Source of the DNA: Actinomadura graeca
Lineage (GTDB): Bacteria > Actinomycetota > Actinomycetes > Streptosporangiales > Streptosporangiaceae
NCBI RefSeq assembly: GCF_019175365.1
Contig: NZ_CP059572.1
Location: forward strand, 1,736,001-1,800,000
Length of the DNA stretch: 64,000 bases
Direction of reading: 5' to 3'
This document shows, piece after piece, positions 55,212-64,000 of the stretch; within the stretch, counting starts at the first letter, position 1, and each line of letters begins with the position of its first letter. Below the pieces are notes generated by a model. The model made no database searches. It was not told where the DNA came from and saw only the letters and a list, made by a program, of their open reading frames with translations. Position numbers and translations under genes: made by a program.

Positions 55212-57224
55212 TCAGAAGAGGATGTGCTCCTTGGCGAGCCCGTAGAACGCGACGCGGCTGTCGGCGAGGAGCTCCAGGTCGCTGGGCCGCCACGTGTGGC
55301 GTTCCGCCTCCGCGTGGCGGATCGTGATGAAGGAGTACCGGTCGGCGGCGTAGACGCGGACGCCGTCGGAGCGCAGGCGGCGGAACAGGTCGGTGTCCTC
55401 GCCCCGGCCCACGTCGGCGAACCGGTAGGAGCGCATCAGCCCGCCCTCGCCGAGGAGCGCGCCGCCGCGGAGCACGTCCACGTAGCGGTGTTCCAGGTCG
55501 GGGTAGCGCAGAAGCGTCGCGTCGATGGAGGCCAGGTGCGCGTAGTGGGCGAGCTTCCCGACGACGCCCGCGTCGGTGTAGGAGAACGCGGGGAGCAGGT
55601 CGGACAGGTAGTGCGGCCCGTACAGCTCGTCGTCGTCCATCTTGCCGATGTAGTCGCCGCCGGCCGCGTCGATCGCCATGTTCAGGCAGCCGCCGAGCGT
55701 GCGCGACGGGTCCGCCGCGAGGACGACCACGTCGTCGATCCCCGCGGTCATGGCCCGCTTCTGCACGTCCAGCGGGTCGAGGTCGAGCCCGTGCAGGACG
55801 ATCACGAGTTGCAGGGGCCGCCATTCCTGCCGGGCCGCCATCTCGACCGCGGGGGCGATCTGCTCGGCCCGGCAGGTGGACATCACGAGCGACACCGCGG
55901 GGCGGCCGGTCCGCGGAGCGTGGGCCGAATCCACTCCGAGATGCTCCAGAAGGGTGTCGACCCTGTGCCTGTAGGTGTGCGCTGCGTGGACCTCGCGCAA
56001 GGCGAGGTGTGCCTGCCGATCGCGCAGCTCGGGTCCGTGCAGAAGCGCGCGCAGGACGCGCGAGGCGTTCTTACCGTCTTCCACGGCGGGACCGAAGGCG
56101 GGCTCGGTGTCCGCCCGGTGGTGGACGATGGGCACACCCGCCGCGGCCGTCTCGTAGGCGAGGCGCTCACACGGGGCGATCATCACCTTGTAGCGCTTGC
56201 GCGCGGCGGCGGCCTGCTCGTACGGCCACGGCGGCACGACCCGCTGCCGGTACAGGTGGGGGAAGCCGGTCGCGGCGAAGTGGCCGCCGAGACGGGGCGC
56301 GGGGGCGATCAGCGCCTCCGCGGCCTCGTCGTACTCGCCCTCGTACAGCAGCGGGTACCGCCCCTGGTCGTGGACGCGGACGGGGTTGTGCAGGCGCGGC
56401 TGCGCGGCGAACGGCAGGTGCGCGACACGGTCGTGCCCGAGCGTGCGGCGGTACCCGGGCACGGCGGACGGGTCGACGGTGAACACGCGGTCGAAGGACC
56501 CGGCGGCGTCGCCGAGCCCCGCGCCGGTGTCCCAGTACGCGGTCGGGACACCGCGCTCGCGGCACCAGGCGGTGACCTCCCGCAGCGGCAGCCCGGTCGG
56601 GACGGACTCGACGAGCAGCAGGTCGGGGCGCCGGGCGCCGAGGACCTCCCACCAGTCGCCGGGTCTGAGGCCGCCCAGCCGGGTCCACTCATAGCGCAGC
56701 GCCGCGTCCAGGACGGGCCCCAGCACGACCGCCGCGACGAGGTCCGGGCGGTTCACCGGCCCGTCCGGCGGACGCGGCGCGCGCACGTCGACGGGGTCGG
56801 TGTCGGCGACGCGGACGTCCGGGCGGCGGGTCTTGCGGGGCTCCGCGGCGGGCTCGGGCGGCGGCGGGCGGTCGCGCAGGGCGTCCGCGACACCGCGCAA
56901 TGAGCCGGGCGTGAACGGCCGCCGCCGGAACCTCGCCAGCGCCGGTCCCAGCCGCGACCAGCGCCGCAGCCGCAGCGCCTCGTACCGCCACCCGGCCCGC
57001 TCCGCCCGGTGCGCCTCGGCCGCGCGGTCGCGGTCGAGGTCGCCGATGCGGCGCGCCGCCTCGTGCAGCGAGCCGATCAGCCGCGCGATCTGCTCGTCGC
57101 GGTCGTCGCGCTCGCGTTCCAGCTCGGCGAGCCGCAGCCGGAAGGCCGTGTTGTCGGCGGCGAGCCGGTCGCCCCGTTCCCGCAGGCCGGCGAGCTCGGC
57201 GGCCGTCGGGTCGGTTTCGGGCAC
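55212..57224 (-). CDS. Large glycosyltransferase with coiled coil, CgeB-like and GT2 domains
   Basis: 670 residues. Residues about 8-90 form an Arg/Glu-rich coiled coil (LRLAELERERDDRDEQIARLIGSLHEAARR). About 160-430 resembles the CgeB/YkvP spore-coat glycosyltransferase-like domain (PDLLLVESVP, CERLAYETAAAGVPIVHHRADTEPAFG). About 440-660 is a GT2-like domain with DxD-type GGDYIGKMDDDELYGPHYLSDLLPAF and a GRGEDTDLFRRL acceptor/catalytic segment. It transfers sugars from nucleotide donors to an unknown surface polymer or protein. No other glycan genes adjoin it, and it stands alone. Confidence 0.85.
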   Translation of the reverse strand: MPETDPTAAELAGLRERGDRLAADNTAFRLRLAELERERDDRDEQIARLIGSLHEAARRIGDLDRDRAAEAHRAERAGWRYEALRLRRWSRLGPALARFRRRPFTPGSLRGVADALRDRPPPPEPAAEPRKTRRPDVRVADTDPVDVRAPRPPDGPVNRPDLVAAVVLGPVLDAALRYEWTRLGGLRPGDWWEVLGARRPDLLLVESVPTGLPLREVTAWCRERGVPTAYWDTGAGLGDAAGSFDRVFTVDPSAVPGYRRTLGHDRVAHLPFAAQPRLHNPVRVHDQGRYPLLYEGEYDEAAEALIAPAPRLGGHFAATGFPHLYRQRVVPPWPYEQAAAARKRYKVMIAPCERLAYETAAAGVPIVHHRADTEPAFGPAVEDGKNASRVLRALLHGPELRDRQAHLALREVHAAHTYRHRVDTLLEHLGVDSAHAPRTGRPAVSLVMSTCRAEQIAPAVEMAARQEWRPLQLVIVLHGLDLDPLDVQKRAMTAGIDDVVVLAADPSRTLGGCLNMAIDAAGGDYIGKMDDDELYGPHYLSDLLPAFSYTDAGVVGKLAHYAHLASIDATLLRYPDLEHRYVDVLRGGALLGEGGLMRSYRFADVGRGEDTDLFRRLRSDGVRVYAADRYSFITIRHAEAERHTWRPSDLELLADSRVAFYGLAKEHILF

Positions 57225-57392
57225 GGGAACCCCCGGGAGCGTGGGATCGGCGACAGTCGTCCGCGTTCACGCTAGGGGCGCCGCCCGCGTCCGCCCGCCG
57301 ATCCGTGTGGTTCGCCACGCAACGTTCACCGGCGCTCCACCTTCCGCGGGTCGCGCCCCGCCACCCGGCAGGTGGACCGACGAGCGGGCCGG

Positions 57393-58640
57393 TCAGAACG
57401 TGTAGGGCAGGCGTTTGATCCCGTTGATGAAGCTGGACTCCAGCCGGTCGGGCTCACCGGCGGCGCGCAGGCCGGGCAGGCGGCTCAGCAGCTCACGGAA
57501 CATCACGGTGATCTCGCGCCTGGCCAGGTGCGCGCCGAGGCAGAAGTGAGGTCCGGGCCCACCGAAACCGACGTGCGGGTTGGGGTCGCGCAGGATGTCG
57601 AACCGTTCGGGAGAGGTGAAGACGGACTCGTCCCGGTTCGCGGAGTAGTAGTAGAGGACGAGCTTGTCGCCCTTCTGGAACTCGTGGCCGTTGAGCGTGG
57701 TCTCGCGGGTCGCGGTGCGGCGCATCCACGTCACCGGCGACACGTACCGGACGATCTCCTCCACCGCGCCGGGCACGCGCGCCTCGAAGTCATCGGTGAG
57801 CAGTCTCCGCTGGTCGGGATGGCGGGTGAACAGGTCGAGCCCGTGGGCGATGGCGTTGCGGGTCGTCTCGTTGCCGGCCACCACCAGCAGGATGAAGAAC
57901 GATCCCAGCTCCTGGTCGGTGAGCGACTCCCCGTCGATGTTGGCGTTCACCAGCGCGGACGTCAGGTCGTCGGCGGGGTCGGCGCGGCGTTTGCGGCCGA
58001 GCTCCTCCACCAGTCCCTTGAGCGTCTCACCGGCCGACAGCAGCGCCAGCGCGATCTGCTCGGGGTCGCCGGACGGCAGGAACTCGGCGTCGTTGCCCGC
58101 GAGGATGACGTTCGTGGCGTCGAAGACCGTCGCGTACCGGTCCTCGGCGATCCCCATCATGTCGCAGATGATCTTCAGGGGGAGGCGGGCGGCGATGTCC
58201 CGGACGAAGTCGCCCGAGCCCCGCCCGGCGGCCACGTCCCGGGCGAGCTCGGCGGCGACCTCCTCGACCCGGTCCTCGAACCGGCGGATCATGCGGGGCG
58301 CGAAGGCGCGCGAGACGATCCGCCGGATCTTGGCGTGCCGCGGGTCGTCCATGTTGATCATCGAGCCGAAGTACTCGTGCAGGTCGCCCGGCATGTCGGG
58401 GATGCTGGTGGCGCCCTTTCCCGAGCAGAAGTCCTGCGGCCTGCGGGACGCCTCGACGACGTCCGCGTGCCGGGTCACCGCGTAGTACCCGGGGCCCTGC
58501 GGGACGATGACGACGTCCGGCTCCTCGAAGCGGACGAGGTCGGCGTGCCACCGCAGCGCCTTGAACGCCTCGTGCCGGTACTCGTGCGCGCGACGCCAGA
58601 ACTCCCAGTCGGTCAGGTTGATGTCCTCGACCTTGAGCAC
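57393..58640 (-). CDS. Cytochrome P450
   Basis: 415 residues from GTG 58640 with GGAGG three bases upstream. I-helix VVAGNETTRN near residue 262, K-helix ExxR in EEIVRYV near 300, haem loop FGGPGPHFCLGAHLARRE with Cys367 as haem ligand. MINMDDPRHAKIRRIVSRAF near residue 93 is like the CYP124/125/142 group of actinobacterial P450s that oxidise steroid side chains or branched lipids. No ferredoxin gene is adjacent. A near-perfect inverted repeat lies upstream of its start. Confidence 0.95.
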   Translation of the reverse strand: MLKVEDINLTDWEFWRRAHEYRHEAFKALRWHADLVRFEEPDVVIVPQGPGYYAVTRHADVVEASRRPQDFCSGKGATSIPDMPGDLHEYFGSMINMDDPRHAKIRRIVSRAFAPRMIRRFEDRVEEVAAELARDVAAGRGSGDFVRDIAARLPLKIICDMMGIAEDRYATVFDATNVILAGNDAEFLPSGDPEQIALALLSAGETLKGLVEELGRKRRADPADDLTSALVNANIDGESLTDQELGSFFILLVVAGNETTRNAIAHGLDLFTRHPDQRRLLTDDFEARVPGAVEEIVRYVSPVTWMRRTATRETTLNGHEFQKGDKLVLYYYSANRDESVFTSPERFDILRDPNPHVGFGGPGPHFCLGAHLARREITVMFRELLSRLPGLRAAGEPDRLESSFINGIKRLPYTF

Positions 58641-58668
58641 GTGCCTCCACCTCGCCGTCCGAAACTGA

Positions 58669-58704
58669 TTCGGTTTACATGCACCCTCTCAAAGTAAAAC
58701 CGAA
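58669..58704. promoter_or_regulatory. Inverted repeat upstream of the P450 gene
   Basis: TTCGGTTTAC at 58669-58678 and GTAAAACCGAA at 58694-58704 form arms that differ by one base insertion, 15 bp apart, 30-65 bp before the P450 start. AT-rich symmetry in GC-rich DNA suggests an operator; the regulator is not in the window. Confidence 0.45.
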
Positions 58705-58884
58705 CACGGAAGCCGCGCGCGACCCCGACGCGCGGGCCGATCCGGCCACCCGGCGGGCATCCGGGAGCGGGCGCGCGACCGAGGACATCCGGGAGCGGGC
58801 AAGCGGGCCGGTGCGCGCTCGGCACGGAATCGGCTGCGAATAAGAGACCAAGCTCCGATATTCGAAGAATTCAAGGAATCTCCG

Positions 58885-60468
58885 TCAGGTCCGGCCGGTG
58901 CTCTCCGGCCCTCGCGGCGCCCGGCCCCGGATCAGGTCCGCGGCCCGCTCGCCGATCATGATGGCGGGGGCGTTGGTGTGGCCCCGGGTGATCTGCGGCA
59001 GGACGGAGACGTCCGCGACGCGCAGGCCGTCGATCCCGCGCACCCGGAGCGAGGCGTCCACGACCGATCCCGCGTCGGTGCCCATCCGGCAGGTGCCGGT
59101 CGGGTGGTAGAGGGTCTCGGAGTGCCCGCGGACATAACGGGCCAGCGCCTCGTCGTCCTCGGCGCCCTCGTAGGGCGCCATGCAGCCGCCCACGTACGCC
59201 TTCAGGGGCTCGGTGGCGAGGAGTTCCTCCGCGTACCGGACGCCGAACATCAGGCGGCCCAGGTCGTCCTCGTGCGTGAGGTAGCCCGGGTCGATCGCCG
59301 GTGGTTCCGCGGGGTCGGCGGACGCGAGCGTGATGCGCCCGGCGGATCCCGGCCGCAGCAGGACGACGCCGAGCGTCACGCCGTGCTCGGTCGGCGGGGT
59401 CAGGCCGTGCGCGACGAACGGCGCGGGCGCGAAGATCAGCTCGATGTCCGGGGCGGCGAGCGCCGGGTCCGTCCGGGTGAAGATGACCGCCTCGCCCAGA
59501 TTCGAGGTGAACGGGCCGCGCCGCAGGAGCAGGTAGCGGACGATGTTCGGCAGCGACTCCGCCCCGGTGAGGGTGATCTTTCGCGGGCAGCGCCGGATGA
59601 CGGAGACCGCCAGGTGGTCCTGAAGGTGACGGCCCACCTCGGGGAGGTCCACGACGGGCTCGACGCCAGCCTCCCGCAGATGGTCCGGGTCGCCGATGCC
59701 CGAGAGCATCAGCAGATGCGGCGACCCGACCGCGCCCGCCGACAGCACCACCTCGCGGCGGGCGGTGACGCGCTCGCCGCCGTAGTCCACCCCGACCGCG
59801 CGGCCGTCCTCGACCAGGACCCGGGACACGTGCGCGCCGGTCACGACGGCCAGATTCGGCCGCTTGCCCGCCGGGTGCAGGTAGGCGTCCGCGCTGCTCC
59901 ACCGACGGCCCCGCTTCTGGCTGACCGGCGACTGCGCGTAGCCCTCGTTGGACGGCCCGTTCAGCTCGGGCAGCCGCGTCAGCCCGCGCGCCGCGCACGC
60001 GGCCAGGAACGCGCGGGTCGTCTCGTTCGGGCTGCGCTGCTCGGAGATCGTCACCGGCCCGGACGTGCCGTACACGCCCCCCTCGTTGCGGCCCACGCGC
60101 CCTTCGAGCCGCCGGAAGTACGGCTCCACGTCGTCGTACGCCCAGCCTGGGACGTCCCAGCCGTCGTAGTCATCGCGGTGGCCGCGCGTCCACATCATGG
60201 CGTTCAGCGAGGACGAGCCGCCGAGGACCTTGCCGCGCGGCCAGTACAGCTCCCGCCCGCCGAGCTCCGGCTGCTTGACGGTCGTGTAGTCCCAGTCGAA
60301 CTCGGTCTTGAAGAGCTTGGAGAACGCCGCGGGGACGCGGATCTCGTTCCTGTCGTCCCGTCCTCCCGCCTCCAGCAGCGCGACCCGGACGGAGGCGTCC
60401 TCCGACAACCGGGCGGCCAGCGCGCACCCCGCGGACCCGGCCCCGACGATCACGTAGTCGTACTCCAT
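58885..60468 (-). CDS. GMC family FAD-dependent oxidoreductase
   Basis: 527 residues. FAD-binding YDYVIVGAGSAGCALAARLSE at the N-terminus, GKVLGGSSSLNAMMWTRGHRDDYD near 80-103, LSAGAVGSPHLLMLSGIG near 245-262 and the active-site HPTGTCRMG near 465 are the two GMC signatures and the catalytic histidine block. Choline, glucose and long-chain alcohol dehydrogenases belong here; the substrate is open. It lies upstream of the P450 gene in the same direction, 240 bp away, and the two may act on the same lipid or terpenoid. Confidence 0.95.
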   Translation of the reverse strand: MEYDYVIVGAGSAGCALAARLSEDASVRVALLEAGGRDDRNEIRVPAAFSKLFKTEFDWDYTTVKQPELGGRELYWPRGKVLGGSSSLNAMMWTRGHRDDYDGWDVPGWAYDDVEPYFRRLEGRVGRNEGGVYGTSGPVTISEQRSPNETTRAFLAACAARGLTRLPELNGPSNEGYAQSPVSQKRGRRWSSADAYLHPAGKRPNLAVVTGAHVSRVLVEDGRAVGVDYGGERVTARREVVLSAGAVGSPHLLMLSGIGDPDHLREAGVEPVVDLPEVGRHLQDHLAVSVIRRCPRKITLTGAESLPNIVRYLLLRRGPFTSNLGEAVIFTRTDPALAAPDIELIFAPAPFVAHGLTPPTEHGVTLGVVLLRPGSAGRITLASADPAEPPAIDPGYLTHEDDLGRLMFGVRYAEELLATEPLKAYVGGCMAPYEGAEDDEALARYVRGHSETLYHPTGTCRMGTDAGSVVDASLRVRGIDGLRVADVSVLPQITRGHTNAPAIMIGERAADLIRGRAPRGPESTGRT

Positions 60469-60651
60469 GGAGGCTCCTGACGCCAGGGGGCCGCCATGCG
60501 CGAACCCACCATTTCGGGAATATCACCGCCGTCGCAGAACGTCCATGACCGGACGGGAAGGGATGTGACGCAGGTCATATTCGCGGAGGCGAACCATGGC
60601 GACGGCCAGAGCATCTCTTTTCCACACACTGTGGCGCGAAAGGAAACCAAC

Positions 60652-61365
60652 ATGCTCCGCCGGGTGATCGCCTGCGCTATGGCGGGCACGGCCGCCGCCT
60701 TCTCCCTCACCGGCTGCCTGGGTGAGGAGAACACCGCGACTCCGCAGTCCGCCGCGCCCGCCGGCACCACGCCCGCCGGCACCACGCCGGCGGGGGTCGC
60801 CCCGGCCCAGACCCCTTCCGCGACCACCGGTGGCGGCGCGCCCGCCGGCTGGACGACGATCGGCGGGCCCGAGAACGGCGTCCGCATGTCCATCCCCGCG
60901 GGCTGGATGGAGATCGACCTGACCAGCGGCGAGGCCGAGGACGGCCTCAAGCGCCTCGGCCTCCAGGGCGCCAACGAGAACCTCCTCCGGCAGAGCTTCG
61001 CGCTCCTGGAGCAGCAGAAGGCCGTGTACGCCGTCGAGACCGGATCGGCGCAGCGCGGTTACGCCACCAACGTCAACGCCCTCTGCACGCCGTCGCCGGC
61101 CTCGTCCGTCGAGGCCCTGGAGATGGGGACCCGGCAGGGCATGAGCCAGCTCGGCGCGCAGGACGTGGAGATCACCCGCACCACCGTCGCCGGGCGGCCG
61201 GGGATCCGCACCACCTACGTGCTGCGCTCCGCCGCCGGGGTCCTCACCGGGCGGCAGGTCCAGGTCACCGACGGCGGCCGCGCCTGCTCGCTGACCGTCA
61301 CCGCCAAGGAAGGCGAGATGCCCGGCGACGCCGACCAGATCACCAACACCCTCGAACTGCTCTGA
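60652..61365 (+). CDS. Secreted lipoprotein of unknown function
   Basis: 237 residues from ATG 60652, six bases after AAAGGAA. A lipoprotein signal ends in LTGC with Cys22 as the lipidated residue. A Thr/Pro/Ala-rich stretch with AGTTPAGTTPAGV repeats follows, then a domain about 75-237 starting NGVRMSIPAGWMEIDL and ending NTLELL, of the type seen in actinobacterial LpqN-like surface proteins. Function unknown. It converges on tmsB with a hairpin between. Confidence 0.85.
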   Translation: MLRRVIACAMAGTAAAFSLTGCLGEENTATPQSAAPAGTTPAGTTPAGVAPAQTPSATTGGGAPAGWTTIGGPENGVRMSIPAGWMEIDLTSGEAEDGLKRLGLQGANENLLRQSFALLEQQKAVYAVETGSAQRGYATNVNALCTPSPASSVEALEMGTRQGMSQLGAQDVEITRTTVAGRPGIRTTYVLRSAAGVLTGRQVQVTDGGRACSLTVTAKEGEMPGDADQITNTLELL

Positions 61366-61378
61366 GCGCGGGGAGGCG

Positions 61379-61417
61379 GGCGGCGGGCCGGCCGGAGCCA
61401 CCGGCAGGCCCGCCGCC
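61379..61417. terminator. Hairpin between convergent genes
   Basis: GGCGGCGGGCC at 61379-61389 is the exact complement of 61407-61417, with a 17-base loop, in the gap between the lipoprotein and tmsB stops. Confidence 0.6.
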
Positions 61418-61485
61418 TGTCCGCGCAGAAGGCGCTCCGTCCACGCGGGCGGCACGCCGGGAATGTCGTGTCAGCGGCGCGGTGC

Positions 61486-62751
61486 TCACACGCCCCAGTC
61501 GGGCCGCAGCGGCATGTGGGCGCCGCCCTTGTCGTCCAGCTTGACGCCCAGCGTCTGGTGCAGCTGGATCCAGTTCTGCTGGAAGCCCAGCACGCAGCCC
61601 GCCATGTAGACGCGCCACACGCGGGCCGTGCCCTGGCCCACCTCGGCGACGGCCTCGTCCCAGTGGGCGTCGAGGTTGTCGCACCAGCCGGTGAGCGTCC
61701 GCGCGTAGTGCTCGCGCAGGTTCTCCTGGTGCCGGATCTCGAAACCGGCGTCGTTCATCTGCATCTGGACGTAGCCGGGGCCCTCCAGCTCGCCGTCAGG
61801 GAAGACGTACCGGTTGATGAACCCGCTGTGCTTCATGGCGGGCGCCAGGTTGTCCGGGCGGGTGATCGTGTGGTTCAGCATCCGCCCGCCCGGCTTGAGC
61901 TTGCCGTACAGGAACGCGAAGTACGACGGAAGGTTCTTCTTGCCGATGTGCTCGGTCAGGCCGATCGAGCTGACCGCGTCGAACCCCGTCTCGTTCACGT
62001 CCCGGTAGTCCAGGTGCCGGACCTCCGCCAGGTCGGACAGGCCCCGGTCGGCGATGGCCTTCTGCGCCCACTCCGCCTGCTGCTTGGACAGCGTCACGCC
62101 GAGCGCCCGCACGCCGTACTCCTTGGCGGCGTGCATCACCATGCCGCCCCACCCGCATCCCACGTCCAGCAGCCGCATCCCCGGCTTGAGGCCGAGCTTC
62201 TTGGCCACCAGGTCGTGCTTGTGGAACTGCGCCTCCTCCAGCGTCGCGTCCTCGGACGGGTAACAGGCGCAGGTGTAGGCCATCGACGGGCCGAGCACCC
62301 ACTCGTAGAAGGTGTTGGACACGTCGTAGTGATGCGAGATCGCCTTCGCGTCACGACGCTTGGAATGCCGCAGCCACGCCGGGATGCGGCTGAAGGGAGC
62401 CTCCTGCGGCGGCGGGTCCAGCCGCCGGGACATCGCGGCGCGCAGCAGCGGGTCGCCCAGGACGCCACGGACGATCCGCGCCTTGTCGCGGGGCGTCACG
62501 TCCCCGAGGACCTGCTGCATCGTCGTCAGCGCGGTGACCATGTCCCCGCTGACGTCGATCATGCCGCTGACGTAGGCGCGGGCCAGTCCCAGCGCCCCCG
62601 GCGAGTGCACCAGGTACGACACCGCGTACGGCGAGCGGACGTCGAACCGGATGTCGGCGCCGGGCACTCCCGCCCGGGACCCGTCGTACGCCGTGAACTC
62701 CACTGGCGCCTCAGCCCCGGCGAGCTGCTCGAAGACCCTGGCCAGCGTCAT
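61486..62751 (-). CDS. tmsB: Fatty-acid C-10 methyltransferase, cyclopropane synthase family
   Basis: 421 residues from ATG 62751, seven bases after AGGAGG. It has the cyclopropane-fatty-acid synthase fold: KAISHHYDVSNTFYEWVLGPSMAYTCACY (136-164), SAM-binding LLDVGCGWGG (194-203), VTLSKQQAEWAQ and GFDAVSSIGLTEHIGKKN, with the active-site region TGWCDNLDAHWD near the C-terminus. The preceding gene encodes the FAD oxidoreductase partner, and this pairing is that of TmsB/TmsA, which turn oleoyl chains of phospholipids into 10-methylene and then 10-methyl stearate (tuberculostearate). The assignment rests on fold and pairing, not on a direct alignment. Confidence 0.85.
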   Translation of the reverse strand: MTLARVFEQLAGAEAPVEFTAYDGSRAGVPGADIRFDVRSPYAVSYLVHSPGALGLARAYVSGMIDVSGDMVTALTTMQQVLGDVTPRDKARIVRGVLGDPLLRAAMSRRLDPPPQEAPFSRIPAWLRHSKRRDAKAISHHYDVSNTFYEWVLGPSMAYTCACYPSEDATLEEAQFHKHDLVAKKLGLKPGMRLLDVGCGWGGMVMHAAKEYGVRALGVTLSKQQAEWAQKAIADRGLSDLAEVRHLDYRDVNETGFDAVSSIGLTEHIGKKNLPSYFAFLYGKLKPGGRMLNHTITRPDNLAPAMKHSGFINRYVFPDGELEGPGYVQMQMNDAGFEIRHQENLREHYARTLTGWCDNLDAHWDEAVAEVGQGTARVWRVYMAGCVLGFQQNWIQLHQTLGVKLDDKGGAHMPLRPDWGV

Positions 62752-62839
62752 CTTGATCCCTCCTGTCTCTCCGCCCAGGACGGACGGTGACGGATGGCCA
62801 CCAGCCCCTCCGGGCCTCCCCCGATCGGCGGACGCCTGG

Positions 62840-64000
62840 TCAGCGTCCGCGCACGCACTTGTCGTAGAGGTCCAGCAGCCGCCCCCCGGGATCGTAGGCC
62901 CCCTTGAGCCGCCGGTAGGTCTCCCCGTCGTAATACCGCCAGAACTCGTCTCGACTGTAAAAAGCAGTCGAGTAGAGGGATTTGTGCCCGTCAAGGGCCG
63001 CGACCTTACGTTCGATGAGCCGGTTGTGGTATTCGGGAATCTGGCCGGGAGGAAGCCGGACCGTCCCCCAGAAACCGGCGTTCACGTACGGGCGGCCCAC
63101 CTCCAGCGGGTACAGCGGCCACCGTTCCTTCGCACGCAGCGGGCACAGCCAGATGGGGCTCATGCCGACCTTGTCGTGGAAGAACTCCAGGAATTCCGCC
63201 AGCCGCTCGACGGGCACCTCGATGTCCTGGATGACGTCCTCGCGCGGGCGCAGCCCACGCCACCGGTCGGCCCGCGCGATGACGTGGTACCGCCGGTCGT
63301 AGGCGACGAGCCTGCGGTACACGTCCGAGCGCTTGTACTTGTCGGGCCACAGCCGCCGGACGGCCGGGTTCTGCACGCCGAAGGCGCCCGAGCACCAGAA
63401 CCAGTCGGTGTCCCACCGCCAGATGTAGTCGCGGATCGTCAGAAAGTCGACGGAGCGTTCCTGGATCGACCGGTAATAGATCTTCTGCCGGGTGTAGTCG
63501 GACGTGTACGGCGCCTCGTCGGCGAAGAAGCCGAGCGTGATGTACTGCTCGTCCGCGCCGAAGACCGTCCCGTCGAGGAAGTCGACGTCCTCGTCCTCGA
63601 ACCGGCCCGACTCGGTGATCTCCCCCATCACCCGCGCCAGCTCGGCCGCGTCCCCGAACCGCAGGTGCCGCAGCCGCACGTACGGCTTCACCCGCCTCAG
63701 CTCGATCTTCAGCCGCAGGCTGTAGCCGAGCGTCCCGTAGGAGTTCGGGAAGCCGTAGAACAGGTCGGCGTGCTCGTTGTCGCGCGTCGCCGTGACGATC
63801 TGGCCGTCACCGGTCAGCACCTCCATCTCCAGCACCGACTCGTGCGGCAGCCCGTCCCGGAAGGACGTCGACTCGATGCCGAGCCCGGTCACCGCGCCGC
63901 CCAGCGTGATCGTCTTCAGCTGCGGGACGACCGTCGGCATCAGGCCGTGCGGCAGCGTGGCGTCGACCAGCGCCTCGTAGGTCGTCATGCCCTGTACCTG
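62840..64000 (-). CDS. tmsA: FAD-binding oxidoreductase (10-methylene fatty-acid reductase), start outside the window
   Basis: The frame is open through the right edge, so the N-terminus is missing; at least 386 residues are visible. The segment LPHGLMPTVVPQLKTITLGGAVTGLGIESTSFRDGLPHESVLEMEVLTGDG is the FAD-binding (PCMH) fold of the DHCR24/sterol-reductase-like family, followed by the C-terminal substrate domain. Placed 88 bp before tmsB in the same direction, it is expected to be TmsA, which reduces the 10-methylene intermediate to the methyl branch with NADPH and FAD. A third gene, tmsC, is not in the window. Confidence 0.85.
   Translation of the reverse strand, partial: QVQGMTTYEALVDATLPHGLMPTVVPQLKTITLGGAVTGLGIESTSFRDGLPHESVLEMEVLTGDGQIVTATRDNEHADLFYGFPNSYGTLGYSLRLKIELRRVKPYVRLRHLRFGDAAELARVMGEITESGRFEDEDVDFLDGTVFGADEQYITLGFFADEAPYTSDYTRQKIYYRSIQERSVDFLTIRDYIWRWDTDWFWCSGAFGVQNPAVRRLWPDKYKRSDVYRRLVAYDRRYHVIARADRWRGLRPREDVIQDIEVPVERLAEFLEFFHDKVGMSPIWLCPLRAKERWPLYPLEVGRPYVNAGFWGTVRLPPGQIPEYHNRLIERKVAALDGHKSLYSTAFYSRDEFWRYYDGETYRRLKGAYDPGGRLLDLYDKCVRGR

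Overview
The window is chromosomal DNA from a very GC-rich actinomycete. The sequence shows a HrdB-type principal sigma factor, a LexA / LysM / NrdR / class II ribonucleotide reductase block, SigHrdB-like promoters, TTG and GTG starts, and a tuberculostearic-acid gene pair at the right edge. Together these suggest Actinomadura or a near relative in the Thermomonosporaceae; the genus is inference.

Layout. 0-9 kb: end of an ABC-2 permease, a small zinc-ribbon-like protein, YaaA, the principal sigma factor, a PAS-PAS-GAF-SpoIIE phosphatase, an HhH-GPD protein, and a molybdopterin oxidoreductase with its membrane cytochrome b. 9-14.5 kb: one unrecognised large protein and three linked SseB / secretion-chaperone-like proteins. 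14.6-16.8 kb: the translationally coupled 5-oxoprolinase operon pxpABC. 17-24 kb: a divergent SDR/TetR pair, an AlkZ-like glycosylase, a membrane-anchored double AAA+ ATPase, RNase HII and an HhH endonuclease-like protein. 24-29.4 kb: an iodotyrosine-deiodinase-type flavoprotein, a TerD-type double-domain protein, a TetR/Gfo-Idh pair with three matching operators, and a lipoate ligase with unusual domain order. 29.4-41.6 kb: a gene-poor accessory stretch with a 32-unit 17-bp tandem array, a diverged ~170-bp duplication and about 3 kb without a convincing gene, interrupted by HxlR, GntR-OsmC, a serine hydrolase, and an FCD regulator / NMT1-like binding protein / truncated permease / adenosine deaminase set.

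41.6-50 kb is housekeeping: nrdR-nrdJ behind NrdR boxes, a 21-bp repeat field, LysM and lexA diverging from two SOS boxes, then leuS. Ahead of leuS is an 11-codon leader with three consecutive leucine codons and two adjacent hairpins, a candidate attenuator. 50-64 kb: a TerB-like zinc-ribbon protein, an AA10 polysaccharide monooxygenase, an acyl-CoA ligase, an XRE/SDR divergent pair, a large glycosyltransferase, a cytochrome P450, a GMC oxidoreductase, a lipoprotein, and tmsB/tmsA (10-methyl fatty acid synthesis), the last cut by the window edge.

The observations I think most deserve follow-up are the leuS leader, the conserved iodotyrosine-binding residues in the flavoprotein, the triple 23-bp operator, the 17-bp array and the SseB-like cluster.
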